From assembly GCF_900177415.1 (NCBI RefSeq), contig NZ_FXAF01000002.1, forward strand, positions 1 through 64,000: 64,000 bases of DNA. The letters are read 5' to 3'. This document shows positions 25,897-34,408 of this stretch, piece after piece; position 1 is the first letter of the stretch, and the number at the start of each line of letters is the position of its first letter. A program made the translations under genes and the position numbers. This DNA is from Xaviernesmea oryzae (GTDB taxonomy: Bacteria > Pseudomonadota > Alphaproteobacteria > Rhizobiales > Rhizobiaceae). The notes beneath the pieces were generated by a model. The model was not told the DNA's origin. It was given only the letters and a program-made list of their open reading frames with translations, and did not search any database.

Positions 25897-25928
25897 GGCA
25901 TGGCCACGCTTCGAGCGGAGGCCATGCC
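25897..25928 (-). terminator. Intercistronic stem-loop after the binding-protein gene
   Basis: A 9-base perfect stem (GGCATGGCC with GGCCATGCC) is extended by an inner CGCT/AGCG pair. It lies between the binding-protein stop and the ATPase start on the transcribed minus strand. There is no T-run, so it is more likely an RNA stabiliser or partial attenuator than a full terminator. Confidence 0.65.
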
Positions 25929-25948
25929 TGTCTTGGATATCAGGTTGG

Positions 25949-27139
25949 TTACTTCGCGACGGCTGCGACTTCTTCGTCCCAGCGGCGGAAGGCGGCGACG
26001 AGCGCATCCGGCTCCAGCGGCAATTCGACCGGGTTGTTCTTGATCCAGTCTTCGTATTCCGGACGGCCGAATTCGGCGATCGCGTCCTGGCTGGCCTTCG
26101 GAGCCATGGAGAGCGGCACGTCCTTCACCGCCGGACCCGGGTAGAAATAGCCCTGGTCATAGGTGTAGGCCTGCTGCTCCGGCTTCAGCATGAAAGTGAT
26201 CATGTCGAGAATGACGGCCAGCTTCTCGTCCGAGACCCCCTTCGGAACGCTGAGATAATGCGCGTCGCAGACCCAGTGGAAACCTTCGAGCGTGCCGACC
26301 GCCGCTTCCTTCGGCACGACGCCGAGGACGCGCGGGTTGATGTCCCAGCCCGTCGTGGTGACGGTCATGTCGCGGGTGCCTTCGCCGAATTCCTTCATCA
26401 GGGCACCGGTACCGGCCGGGTAGTACTCGATGTTCTTGTGCAGTTCCTTGAGATAGGCCCAGGTCTTGTCCCAGCCCTTGACCGGATCCTTCGGATCGCT
26501 GTCCTTCAGGAGATAAGGCAGGCCCATCAGGAAGGTGCGGCCAGGCCCCGAGTTCGCCGGGCGCGCATAGATGAACTTGTTCGGGTTCTGCTTCGTCCAG
26601 TCGAGCAGTTCCTCGGCGGTCTTCGGAACGGTCTTCACCTTCGACGGCATGTAGCCGATCAGCGGGCCGGACGGATAGTAGCTGATCGTGACGCCCCGAC
26701 CCTTGGAGAGCTCCTGCATACGGTATGCCGGCTCGAGATAGATGGACTTCAGGTCCGGCAGGCCGGTGTCCTTCATGGAGGCGATATCGACCCACATGTC
26801 CTGCGCAAGACCGGCAGAGAGAGCGTCCGGACCGATGATGACGAGATCGATGTCGAGGCGCTTTGCGGTCTGCTGGGCCTTGATCTTGCCCGGCAATTCC
26901 GGCGAGGTCGCCTTGTTGAAGGTCATGCGCGAAACGAGGTTCGGCTTTGCGGCGGCATAAGCGTCGAAGGCCGGCTGCGTCAGCGCGAGATTGCCGGCGG
27001 CATCGACGATGTTCAACGTCACTGGCGACGTCGGCAGCGGCAGGCCCGCCGCCATGGCACGGACGGACGACAAGGTCATTGCGGCAGTACCGGCTGCGGC
27101 TACGCCGAGGAAGCCGCGGCGCGAGAATTTCGGATTCAT
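25949..27139 (-). CDS. ABC transporter periplasmic binding protein, Tat-exported
   Basis: This 396-residue extracellular solute-binding protein starts with MNPKFSRRGFLGVAAAGTAA, a twin-arginine signal followed by a hydrophobic stretch. The mature part has the family 1-type pattern of polyamine/sugar-acid binders (WVDIASMKDTGLPDLKSIYLEPAYRM). Tat export implies folding before translocation. The ATG at 27139 follows GGAGGAG by 9 bases. It is the first transporter gene after the DapA-family gene and is followed by a stem-loop. Ligand unknown; uronate or aldonate is inferred from context. Confidence 0.9.
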   Translation of the reverse strand: MNPKFSRRGFLGVAAAGTAAMTLSSVRAMAAGLPLPTSPVTLNIVDAAGNLALTQPAFDAYAAAKPNLVSRMTFNKATSPELPGKIKAQQTAKRLDIDLVIIGPDALSAGLAQDMWVDIASMKDTGLPDLKSIYLEPAYRMQELSKGRGVTISYYPSGPLIGYMPSKVKTVPKTAEELLDWTKQNPNKFIYARPANSGPGRTFLMGLPYLLKDSDPKDPVKGWDKTWAYLKELHKNIEYYPAGTGALMKEFGEGTRDMTVTTTGWDINPRVLGVVPKEAAVGTLEGFHWVCDAHYLSVPKGVSDEKLAVILDMITFMLKPEQQAYTYDQGYFYPGPAVKDVPLSMAPKASQDAIAEFGRPEYEDWIKNNPVELPLEPDALVAAFRRWDEEVAAVAK

Positions 27140-27220
27140 TTTCAAGCTCCTCCACTAGGTGCCTGGCTTCATCTATCCGGCGCAGGCCTGCCGGCATTCG
27201 CGGGGTCTACCTTTGCCCCG

Positions 27221-28129
27221 TTAAGCGGCGACCGGCTCCCAGCCCTTCAGGATCTGTTCGAGATGCCTGCGGTCGGCGGCATCGAGCGCCGGCAGGCCCG
27301 GCAGCCGGACGGGACCGACATTGTCGCCCCGCAGCATCAGAGCTTCCTTGACGACGGTGACGTTGGCGCCGTTGTTGAACTTGGTGCGCAGCATTTCGAA
27401 GCCGGCGATCTCCGCGACGAGCGCCCGTGCCATGGCATAGTCGTCCGCCTCGAGCGCCTTCCAGACAGCCATCGAGCGGGCCGGATCGACATTGACGAGG
27501 CCGGACGTGAAGCCCTTGGCGCCCAGCGCATAGAAGGGAGCGGCCCAGCCTTCCGCCAGGCCGCAGATCCAGACCGCATCCGTGCCTTCGGTCGCGCGCA
27601 CGCATTCGGAGAAGAGCATCATGTCGGTCGAGGCGAATTTGACGCCGGCGATGTTCGGGTGGGTCGCGATGCGCGCCAGATCGCCGACGGCGATCGCGTT
27701 GGAGCGTACATAGGCGACGAGCGGCAGTTCGGAGGCTTCGGCGATCGAGATGAAATAGTCGGCCTGCGCCTTCGGCGCCGCGAACGGATCGAGCGGATGA
27801 TGCACCATCACGCCCTGCGCGCCTTCGCGCTTGGCGGACTTGGCCGTGGCGATCGCCTCGCCGATCGAGCGGCCGGCTGCGGCGGTGACCACCGTCCTGC
27901 CCTCGGCGGCGGCAACGCAGATCGCCTGCAGGCGAAGCACCTCTTCATGCCGGAGGCTGTAGAACTCGCCGGTATTGCCGCCGGAGACGATGTTATGGAT
28001 GCCCGCATCCGCAATGCGGCGGACAATCTTGCCCGTCAGCTGAGGATCGATCGCGCCGTATTGGTCGTAGGCCGTCACATGGACGCCCGAAATGCCCGTG
28101 AGGACGCGCTTGTAGTCGCGGATATTCAT
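27221..28129 (-). CDS. DapA-family keto-deoxy sugar-acid aldolase/dehydratase
   Basis: The 302-residue TIM-barrel enzyme belongs to the dihydrodipicolinate synthase/N-acetylneuraminate lyase superfamily. The Schiff-base lysine is likely Lys164 (GVKFAS), the partner tyrosine Tyr140 (LVAYVRS), and the pyruvate-carboxylate motif is SGGNTGEFYSL (49-59). Family members split or dehydrate 2-keto-3-deoxy sugar acids to pyruvate plus an aldehyde, or to 2-ketoglutarate semialdehyde. It should work after the IlvD-type or enolase-type dehydratase. It lies 11 bases after the GntR repressor stop on the same strand. Confidence 0.87.
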   Translation of the reverse strand: MNIRDYKRVLTGISGVHVTAYDQYGAIDPQLTGKIVRRIADAGIHNIVSGGNTGEFYSLRHEEVLRLQAICVAAAEGRTVVTAAAGRSIGEAIATAKSAKREGAQGVMVHHPLDPFAAPKAQADYFISIAEASELPLVAYVRSNAIAVGDLARIATHPNIAGVKFASTDMMLFSECVRATEGTDAVWICGLAEGWAAPFYALGAKGFTSGLVNVDPARSMAVWKALEADDYAMARALVAEIAGFEMLRTKFNNGANVTVVKEALMLRGDNVGPVRLPGLPALDAADRRHLEQILKGWEPVAA

Positions 28130-28139
28130 GTCCGTTTCC

Positions 28140-28823
28140 TTAATTCCCGGCTTGAGACACGCGGACGAGATGCTTCTCGCCCGAGCGGATCACGTGATCA
28201 CGCATCAGCCGCTCGGCGAGATCCGGCTCGCGGGCGGCGATGGCGCTGGCAATGGCCTCATGCTCTTCGACCGCCAGGAAGCGCTCGCGCTCCTCCGACA
28301 GCACGCTGAGACGGGCCGTGTGGTTGTAGATGTTCTGGCCGCTCTGCAGGCGGCGCAGGTAATCGCAGCCGGAAGCTTCGTGGATGACGTTGTGAAAGCG
28401 TTCATTGAGCGCGATGAGCTGCAGCACGTCGACGGTTTCCAGGCCGGCACGCATCTCGACGAGCAGTGCGCGCATGCGGGCGATCTGATCTTCGTTGACG
28501 CGCTTCGCGGCCTGGCGGGCGATCATGCTCTCGATCGCCGCCCGCGCCAGCATCATCTCTTCCGCCTGAGCCGCATTGAAGGTGACGTAGATGCCGCGGC
28601 GCGGCTCGGAACGGACGAGCCCTTCGGCCTCGAGCACCCGCAGCGCCTCCTTGAGGGGCGTGGTGCTGATGCCGAGCTGGCTCGCAAGCTGGCGCTCGTT
28701 GAGCTTCTCGCCCCCCTTCAGCCGGCCCGACACGATCGCATCCCGGACGAGACTGTAGACATGGTCGCGCAGGCTTTTCAGAAACACCGGCTCGACTGGC
28801 AGAAGCGCGTCCTCGCCGCCCAT
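28140..28823 (-). CDS. GntR-family (FadR-type) transcriptional regulator
   Basis: The protein is about 227 residues. The winged helix-turn-helix is at about 15-80 (LNERQLASQLGISTTPLKEALRVLEAEGLV), and an all-helical FCD effector domain follows, with Asp/His metal positions suggested by ALNERFHNVIHEASG and EEHEAIASAI. The ATG at 28823 follows GGAGGGA; the open frame upstream is rejected. FCD regulators usually repress sugar-acid genes and are released by a metal-bound organic acid. It heads the minus-strand operon. Two copies of a TTGATATATCAA-type palindrome lie just upstream, in the shared divergent promoter. Confidence 0.9.
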   Translation of the reverse strand: MGGEDALLPVEPVFLKSLRDHVYSLVRDAIVSGRLKGGEKLNERQLASQLGISTTPLKEALRVLEAEGLVRSEPRRGIYVTFNAAQAEEMMLARAAIESMIARQAAKRVNEDQIARMRALLVEMRAGLETVDVLQLIALNERFHNVIHEASGCDYLRRLQSGQNIYNHTARLSVLSEERERFLAVEEHEAIASAIAAREPDLAERLMRDHVIRSGEKHLVRVSQAGN

Positions 28824-28862
28824 CCATTCCCTCCATCTCTTTGTTGGCGGTTGTCTAACACC

Positions 28863-28908
28863 TGAAATCTGATATATCAAGCTGGAAATCTGAAATTTGA
28901 TATATCAA
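28863..28908. promoter_or_regulatory. Paired operator, probable GntR-regulator site
   Basis: TGAAATCTGATATATCAA (28863-28880) and TGAAATTTGATATATCAA (28891-28908) are direct copies with one difference, each ending in a 12-base palindrome TTGATATATCAA or its CTG variant. The 28-base period lies between the divergent gntR and ilvD-type genes. FadR-family regulators commonly bind such short AT-centred palindromes, so autoregulation and control of both operons is likely. Confidence 0.78.
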
Positions 28909-29012
28909 TATCGGAGGAGGAAGTTTAAGTTCACGGCCGGTTGGAAGGAGGTCCAACTCGGCGCTCCTCGTGGGTCGCACGTCGTCAGGGCAGGAAATCT
29001 GGAAACTTCAGC

Positions 29013-30743
29013 ATGACAAAAGCAGCAGCCAGTCTCCGCAGCGCACGTTGGTTCGCGCCGGATGATCTTCGTTCGTCGGGACATCGCTCCCGCATGATGC
29101 AGATGGGTTACGACGAGAAGGATTGGGGCAGGAAACCGATCATCGCCATCCTCAATACCTGGTCGGATCTCAATGCCTGCCATGCTCACTTCAAGGATCG
29201 CGTCGAGCATGTGAAGCGGGGCGTGCTGCAGGCAGGCGGCTTCCCGGTCGAGCTGCCGGTGCAGTCGCTCTCCGAAAGTGCGCTGAAGCCGACATCGATG
29301 CTCTACCGCAACTTCCTCGCCATGGAGGCCGAGGAACTTCTGCGCGCCCATCCGGTGGATGGCGCCGTGCTGATGGGCGGTTGCGACAAGACCACCCCTG
29401 CCCTCGTCATGGGCGCGATCAGCGCCGGTTTCCCGATGATCTTCCTGCCGGCCGGCCCGATGCTGCGCGGTAATTACAAGGGTGAGTGGCTGGGCTCCGG
29501 CTCGGATGCCTGGAAATACTGGGATGAACGCCGCGCCGGCACGATCTCCGAGGAACAGTGGACCGGCGTGGAGGAAGGCATCGCCCGCTCCTACGGGCAC
29601 TGCATGACCTTCGGCACCGCCAGCACGATGACGGCGATCGCCGAGTCGCTCGGTCTCACGCTTCCCGGCGCGAGCTCCATCCCCGCCGCCGACGTCAATC
29701 ACATGCGCATGAGCACGCGCTGCGGCCGCCGCATCGTCGAAATGGTCTGGGAGGATCTGACGCCGAACAGGATCATCACCCCGCAGGCCGTCCACAATGC
29801 GACGACCGTCGCCATGGCGACCGGCTGTTCCACCAATGCCGTCGTGCATCTGATCGCCATGGCCCGACGCGCCGGCGTGCCGCTGTCGCTCGACGACCTG
29901 GACCAGGCCGGCCGCACCACCCCGGTCGTCGCCAATATCCGCCCGTCCGGCGACAAGTACCTGATGGAGGACTTTTATTACGCCGGAGGCCTGCGCGCGC
30001 TTATGGCGGAGATCAAGGACCTCCTGAAGCTGGATGCCATGACGGTGAGCGGCTTGCCGCTCGGCGAGACGCTGAAGGGCGCGGAAGTCTACAACAGCGA
30101 CGTCATCCGGCCGCTGTCCAATCCGATCTACCCGGAAGGTTCGCTCGCGGTGCTGAAGGGCAACCTCGCGCCTGACGGCTGCGTCATGAAGCCGTCGGCC
30201 TGCGAGCCGCGCCTGCGTGTCCACGAAGGCCCTGCCCTCGTCTTCGACAGCTATCCCGAGATGAAGGCGATGATCGACCGCGAAGACCTCGACGTCACCG
30301 CCGATCACGTGCTGATCCTTCGCAATGCCGGCCCCAAGGGCGGCCCCGGCATGCCGGAATGGGGCATGCTGCCGATCCCGAAAAAGATCCTCAAGCAGGG
30401 TTACCGCGACATGCTGCGCATTTCCGACGCCCGCATGTCCGGAACGAGCTATGGTGCCTGCATCCTGCACGTCGCGCCCGAAGCCCATGTCGGCGGTCCG
30501 CTTGCGCTGGTGCGCACCGGCGACCTCATTCGCGTCGATCTGCCGAACCGCTCGATCAACATGCTGGTCGACGAAGAGACGTTAGCCCGGCGGCGGGCCG
30601 CCTGGAAGGCGCCGGCCGACAAGTACGAGCGCGGCTATGGCTGGATGTTCTCGAAACATATCAAGCAGGCCAACGAGGGATGCGATTTCGACTTTCTCGA
30701 AAGCCAATTCGGCGCAGCCGCCGGCGAACCCGACATTTTCTGA
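29013..30743 (+). CDS. IlvD/Edd-family sugar-acid dehydratase
   Basis: The 576-residue Fe-S dehydratase removes water from a sugar acid to give a 2-keto-3-deoxy acid. All three cluster cysteines are visible: Cys56 (LNACHAHF), Cys124 (MGGCDKTTP) and Cys197 (YGHCMTFGT). Length and the arabonate/xylonate/galactonate-dehydratase-like style fit better than branched-chain amino acid DHAD. An upstream TTG frame is rejected; the ATG at 29013 has GGAAA ahead of it. It is the intact relative of the gene broken by the IS at 2483-3088. It is transcribed away from the GntR gene, with an RraA-like gene following after 11 bases. Confidence 0.9.
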   Translation: MTKAAASLRSARWFAPDDLRSSGHRSRMMQMGYDEKDWGRKPIIAILNTWSDLNACHAHFKDRVEHVKRGVLQAGGFPVELPVQSLSESALKPTSMLYRNFLAMEAEELLRAHPVDGAVLMGGCDKTTPALVMGAISAGFPMIFLPAGPMLRGNYKGEWLGSGSDAWKYWDERRAGTISEEQWTGVEEGIARSYGHCMTFGTASTMTAIAESLGLTLPGASSIPAADVNHMRMSTRCGRRIVEMVWEDLTPNRIITPQAVHNATTVAMATGCSTNAVVHLIAMARRAGVPLSLDDLDQAGRTTPVVANIRPSGDKYLMEDFYYAGGLRALMAEIKDLLKLDAMTVSGLPLGETLKGAEVYNSDVIRPLSNPIYPEGSLAVLKGNLAPDGCVMKPSACEPRLRVHEGPALVFDSYPEMKAMIDREDLDVTADHVLILRNAGPKGGPGMPEWGMLPIPKKILKQGYRDMLRISDARMSGTSYGACILHVAPEAHVGGPLALVRTGDLIRVDLPNRSINMLVDEETLARRRAAWKAPADKYERGYGWMFSKHIKQANEGCDFDFLESQFGAAAGEPDIF

Positions 30744-30754
30744 CTGGAGACCCT

Positions 30755-31480
30755 ATGACCGACTACGTTCTTTCCGACGCGACGCGCAAGAAATACGAGG
30801 GCGTCAGCTGCGCGACGATCTGCACGGCGCTGTTCAAGCGGGGCCTCCGCAACCAGTTCATCCAGGATGTCCGGCCGCTTTCGCGCAAGACCAGAACGAT
30901 GGTCGGCCAGGCCTTCACCCTGCGATACATTCCGGCCCGCGAAGACCTCAATCAATTGTCGGTCTTCCAGGATCCCAAACACCCCCAACGCGCCGCGATC
31001 GAGCAGTGCCCGCCGGGCCACGTGCTGGTGATGGATAGCCGCAAGGACGCCCGGGCCGCCTCGGCCGGCTCCATTCTCATCTCGCGCCTGATGGTGCGGG
31101 GAGCGGCCGGCGTCGTCACGGACGGCGGTTTCCGGGACAGTCCCGAGATCGCCGAACTCGATATCCCCGCCTACCACAGCCGGCCGTCCGCGCCGACCAA
31201 TCTGACGCTGCACCAGGCCCTCGATATCAATGTTCCGATCGGCTGCGGTGACGTTGCGGTGTGGCCGGGTGATGTGGTCGTCGGCGACAACGAAGGTGTC
31301 GTCATCATCCCCGCACATCTTGCCGAAGAGGTAGCCGACGAAGCGGTGGAGATGACAACATTCGAGGATTTTGTAACCGAGCAAGTGCTGAACGGCCGCT
31401 CGATCATCGGCCTCTATCCAGCCACCCGCGACGAGACGAAATCCGATTTCGCCGGCTGGCGAAAGACCAAGGGGCGCTAA
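30755..31480 (+). CDS. RraA-family aldolase-like protein
   Basis: The 241-residue paralogue of the protein at 4688-5404 shares the N-terminal CATICTALFKRGLRN, TLRYIPAREDL, SILISRLMVRG and VTDGGFRDSP (Arg127, Asp128), and the C-terminal GRSIIGLYP. Family members split 4-hydroxy-2-oxo-dicarboxylic acids or decarboxylate oxaloacetate, using a divalent metal. Pairing with an IlvD-type gene occurs in both modules of this window, so the protein is probably a fixed part of the same pathway rather than an RNase E inhibitor. ATG at 30755 follows GGAGA. Confidence 0.87.
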   Translation: MTDYVLSDATRKKYEGVSCATICTALFKRGLRNQFIQDVRPLSRKTRTMVGQAFTLRYIPAREDLNQLSVFQDPKHPQRAAIEQCPPGHVLVMDSRKDARAASAGSILISRLMVRGAAGVVTDGGFRDSPEIAELDIPAYHSRPSAPTNLTLHQALDINVPIGCGDVAVWPGDVVVGDNEGVVIIPAHLAEEVADEAVEMTTFEDFVTEQVLNGRSIIGLYPATRDETKSDFAGWRKTKGR

Positions 31481-31590
31481 GAGCCGGCCCCGCGTCTTCG
31501 GGTGCCCCTCGACAATGACGGTCTTTCGGGTTTGTGAAACTTCACGGAAGAAGAGGCGGACGCAGTCAACTCCGCCCGCCTCGATGAGTA

Positions 31591-32118
31591 TCAGAACTCC
31601 ATTTCGTCGCCGCCGAGATCCATGTCTTCGGCCGGCTCCTCCGCTTCCGGCGCGGCCGCCTGAGCTTCATCGCCGCCGAACATGCCCATGATGGCATTGC
31701 CGAGCAGCACGCCGCCCGCAACACCCATGGCTGTCTGCGCAGCCCCGGCGAGGAACCCGCCACCGCCGCGATTCTGCATCGGCGGCATGGCGTTCTGGTT
31801 CTGCGCATTCCAGGGAGACGGACGGCCGTAGGATGACGGCGCGGCCCGCTGCGGCCCGGCACCGCCGGAGAACAGGCCGCCGCGCTGCGGTTGGGCCGCA
31901 GCCTGCGCCTCCAGTTCCTCGATGCGGCGCTGCGCTGCTTCGAGCGCCTGTTCCTGCACGACGATCGTCTGCGCCATGAAGTAGGGCGCGCCCGGCTGCT
32001 GGCCGATGCGGTCCTGGATGTAACGGTCGGCTTCCGCGTCGCGCGAAGGAGCTTGGCGCTCGACATTGGCGAGCTTGGAGAACAGGCTTTCGATGGCCTG
32101 CTGATCGTTGCGATCCAT
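31591..32118 (-). CDS. DUF2076 family protein
   Basis: The 175-residue protein begins with MDRNDQQAIESLFSKLANVE and has APYFMAQTIVVQEQALEAAQRRIEELE, the coiled-coil-like N-terminal pattern of DUF2076 proteins. A low-complexity Gly/Pro/Gln linker follows, then a short hydrophobic Gly-rich segment (GGGFLAGAAQTAMGVAGGVLLGNAIMGMFGG) and an acidic tail. The family is described as periplasmic or envelope-associated, but its role is unknown. It is the last of a minus-strand set with the BAX-inhibitor-like gene. Confidence 0.85.
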   Translation of the reverse strand: MDRNDQQAIESLFSKLANVERQAPSRDAEADRYIQDRIGQQPGAPYFMAQTIVVQEQALEAAQRRIEELEAQAAAQPQRGGLFSGGAGPQRAAPSSYGRPSPWNAQNQNAMPPMQNRGGGGFLAGAAQTAMGVAGGVLLGNAIMGMFGGDEAQAAAPEAEEPAEDMDLGGDEMEF

Positions 32119-32142
32119 GAAATATCTCCCCTTTGCCGACCG

Positions 32143-32859
32143 TTACTCTTCGCGCTGCCCGGTGAAATTCAGCAGGAGCTGGAAGATGTTGACGAAGTTC
32201 AGGTAGAGCGACAATGCGCCGAAGACGGCAATTTTCTGCTGGGATTCCTGGTCGAAATTCTCGGCATACTGTTCCTTGATGTTCTGCGTATCCCAGGCCG
32301 TCAGGCCGACGAAGACGACGATGCCGATCACGGAGATTGCGAACTGCAGCGCGCTGGAGCCGAGGAAGATGTTGACGATCGATGCGATGACCACGCCGAT
32401 CAGGCCCATGATCAGGAAGGAACCGAACTTCGACAGATCGCGCTTGGTGACATAGCCGTAAAGGCTCGTCGCCCCGAACATCGTGGCGGCGATGAAGAAG
32501 GTTCTGGCGATGCTGGCCCCGGTGAAGACGAGGAACACCGAAGCGAGCGACAGGCCCATGACGGCGCAGAAGGCCCAGAAGGTCATCTGGGCGGTCGATG
32601 CCGACATCGTCTGGATGCGGAACGAGAAGAAGAACACGAAGGCGAGCGGAGCCAGCATCACCACCCACTTCAGCGGCGTGGAGAAGATCGGCACGTAGAG
32701 CGCCGGCGTCGTGCCGACGATGAAGGCGACGATGCCCGTCACCACGAGGCCAAGGCCCATGTAGTTGTAGACGCGCAGCATATGGCGGCGCAGGCCCTCG
32801 TCGAAGACGGCGGCGGATGCCTGACTGTAGCCGCCGAAGCGGTTTTGGTTCTGAAACAT
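32143..32859 (-). CDS. BAX inhibitor-1/YccA-family membrane protein
   Basis: The 238-residue protein has seven likely membrane segments between about 30 and 230 and family signatures RVYNYMGLGLVVTGIVAF and GLTAWDTQNIKEQY. Bacterial members (YbhL, YccA) are inner-membrane proteins; some form pH-sensitive calcium leaks or interact with FtsH. It lies 24 bases upstream of the DUF2076 gene on the same strand and 18 bases after the anti-sigma factor gene, so transcription may be shared. Confidence 0.93.
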   Translation of the reverse strand: MFQNQNRFGGYSQASAAVFDEGLRRHMLRVYNYMGLGLVVTGIVAFIVGTTPALYVPIFSTPLKWVVMLAPLAFVFFFSFRIQTMSASTAQMTFWAFCAVMGLSLASVFLVFTGASIARTFFIAATMFGATSLYGYVTKRDLSKFGSFLIMGLIGVVIASIVNIFLGSSALQFAISVIGIVVFVGLTAWDTQNIKEQYAENFDQESQQKIAVFGALSLYLNFVNIFQLLLNFTGQREE

Positions 32860-32877
32860 GAAAATCTCCCTTGATGA

Positions 32878-33639
32878 TCAGTAGAGTGAGTTCTTGAGAA
32901 GTTCGGCCTCGTCGGAGAGACCGGTATTGGGCGCGCTCGAAATGATCGCGTACGCGACTTCGCCGAGTTGCCACCACGCAGCTTCCGCATCGGCGAGATT
33001 GAGATTCTTCACCTGCTCGACCGCAAAATGGCCGGGCCTTACGGCGAACAGCGAAATCTGCGTACCGTCCCTGGTCCGGATGCTCGTCTCGACGCTCGGG
33101 CCGTATTCGGAGGGGAATATCTGGACATCGGCGACCTGCCAGTCCTTCGGCAGTTCCGGCATGACGATCGCGGTCGCCGCACGGATGTCTTCGCGATCAT
33201 ACGTCTTCACCTCCGGCTGCGAGGGCATGCCCGCCCGCACGAGCGAGGTCTGATGGGCGCGCACCGCCTCTTCGACGAAAACGGGCGGATGCACGGAGGC
33301 CACCACCTCGCGGGTTCCCAGGGACGAATTGGCAAGCCATCCGGCCGATACCAGAACAGCGACGGCTGCGGCGCGCTGCAGGGCGGCCCACATGCGCCGG
33401 CCCGCAAGAGCGGATGAGAGGCGACGGGCGGCCTCGCGCGTCTCGGGACGACCCGATGCAGGCTGTGGGGCAAGCGCAAGCCTCAGCATCGTGCGCATCT
33501 CGAGATCGGCCATCACCCGTGCGGCTTCGGCAGGATGCCGCGCGAGATAGGATTCGACCCGAAGACGACCCGCCACATCGAGCTGATTGTCGACATAGGC
33601 ATCGAAATCGGTGGCGAGAATGGTATCGATGTCAGTCAT
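32878..33639 (-). CDS. Membrane anti-sigma factor
   Basis: The 253-residue protein has a short cytoplasmic N-terminal domain (LATDFDAYVDNQLDVAGRLRVESYLARHPAEAARV), as in zinc-free anti-sigma domains, one membrane segment at about 84-103, and a periplasmic part. It overlaps the ECF sigma gene by 8 bases and is therefore co-translated with it. It should bind the sigma factor until a periplasmic signal releases it. The signal is not evident. Confidence 0.85.
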   Translation of the reverse strand: MTDIDTILATDFDAYVDNQLDVAGRLRVESYLARHPAEAARVMADLEMRTMLRLALAPQPASGRPETREAARRLSSALAGRRMWAALQRAAAVAVLVSAGWLANSSLGTREVVASVHPPVFVEEAVRAHQTSLVRAGMPSQPEVKTYDREDIRAATAIVMPELPKDWQVADVQIFPSEYGPSVETSIRTRDGTQISLFAVRPGHFAVEQVKNLNLADAEAAWWQLGEVAYAIISSAPNTGLSDEAELLKNSLY

Positions 33640-34162
33640 CGTCGCCTCTCACAAGCCTCAAATGGTTTGGTTGCTTTCCCTCGGCCTCGAAGGCGCGCAG
33701 GCTCGCCCGTGCACGCGAGACACGCGACATCAAGGTTCCGACGGGAACCCCGAGCGTATCGGCCGCCTCCTGATAGGAAAGGTCTTCCACGGCAATAAGA
33801 TGCAGGGCCTCGCGCTGGTCCTCCGGCAATGCCATGAAAGCCTCCCGGACCTGGCGGAGCCTGACTGCGTGCTCCTGGTCGCCGGGATACGAAACTTCCG
33901 CCTCCAGAGCCGCCGCGTCATCGCGGCGTTTGCGCGCAAGAGTGCTTCTGATCCTGTCGACATGCGTGTTGTGGACGATCGACAGCAACCAGGTGCGCAG
34001 GTTCGCGCCCTTTCTGAACGTCACGCGGCGCTCGTAGGCTTTTACGAGCGCATCATGGACGAGATCCTCGGCCTCCGCCGAATCCCGGACAAGGGAGCGG
34101 GCATAGCGCCTCAGCGCTCCAAGCTGTCCGATGACGTCGAAAGATCTCTTTTCAGCATCCAT
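33632..34162 (-). CDS. ECF-type RNA polymerase sigma factor
   Basis: The protein is 176 residues. Region 2 is visible in LRRYARSLVRDSAEAEDLVHDALVKAYERR and region 4 in ALHLIAVEDLSYQEAADTLGVPVGTLMSRVSRAR, with no region 3, as in extracytoplasmic-function sigmas. The long upstream open frame is rejected because MDAEKRSFDVIGQLGALRRY is where homology to the family starts. The gene is divergent from the small secreted-protein gene at 34409. A GGAGAAC...CGTT arrangement in the gap (34218-34246 on the minus strand) could be an autoregulatory ECF promoter. Confidence 0.9.
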   Translation of the reverse strand: MDAEKRSFDVIGQLGALRRYARSLVRDSAEAEDLVHDALVKAYERRVTFRKGANLRTWLLSIVHNTHVDRIRSTLARKRRDDAAALEAEVSYPGDQEHAVRLRQVREAFMALPEDQREALHLIAVEDLSYQEAADTLGVPVGTLMSRVSRARASLRAFEAEGKQPNHLRLVRGDDD

Positions 34163-34408
34163 AACCGCATATACGTAGCCGACATGGATTCTTTTCCATC
34201 CCCAACTGAAAAAATTCGAACGCCCAGGCCGCGGCCTGTTCTCCCGAGCTGGAATGGGGCCGCATGCGGGATGGACGGCATTCGTCGAACCGGGTGCCAA
34301 CCCGAATTGCGACTTTCGATCCGTTCTCCTGCACCCTCGAAGGCCGATGGACAAAAACAGCAACAGCATTCAATCTGTCTTGCTCCGTTTGTAAGGAGAG
34401 CCTGATCA

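Noticed and set aside
24677-28309. 1210-codon plus-strand open frame
   Set aside because: Antisense to the ABC ATPase, binding-protein and DapA-family genes; composition typical of complementary-strand shadows in GC-rich codons.
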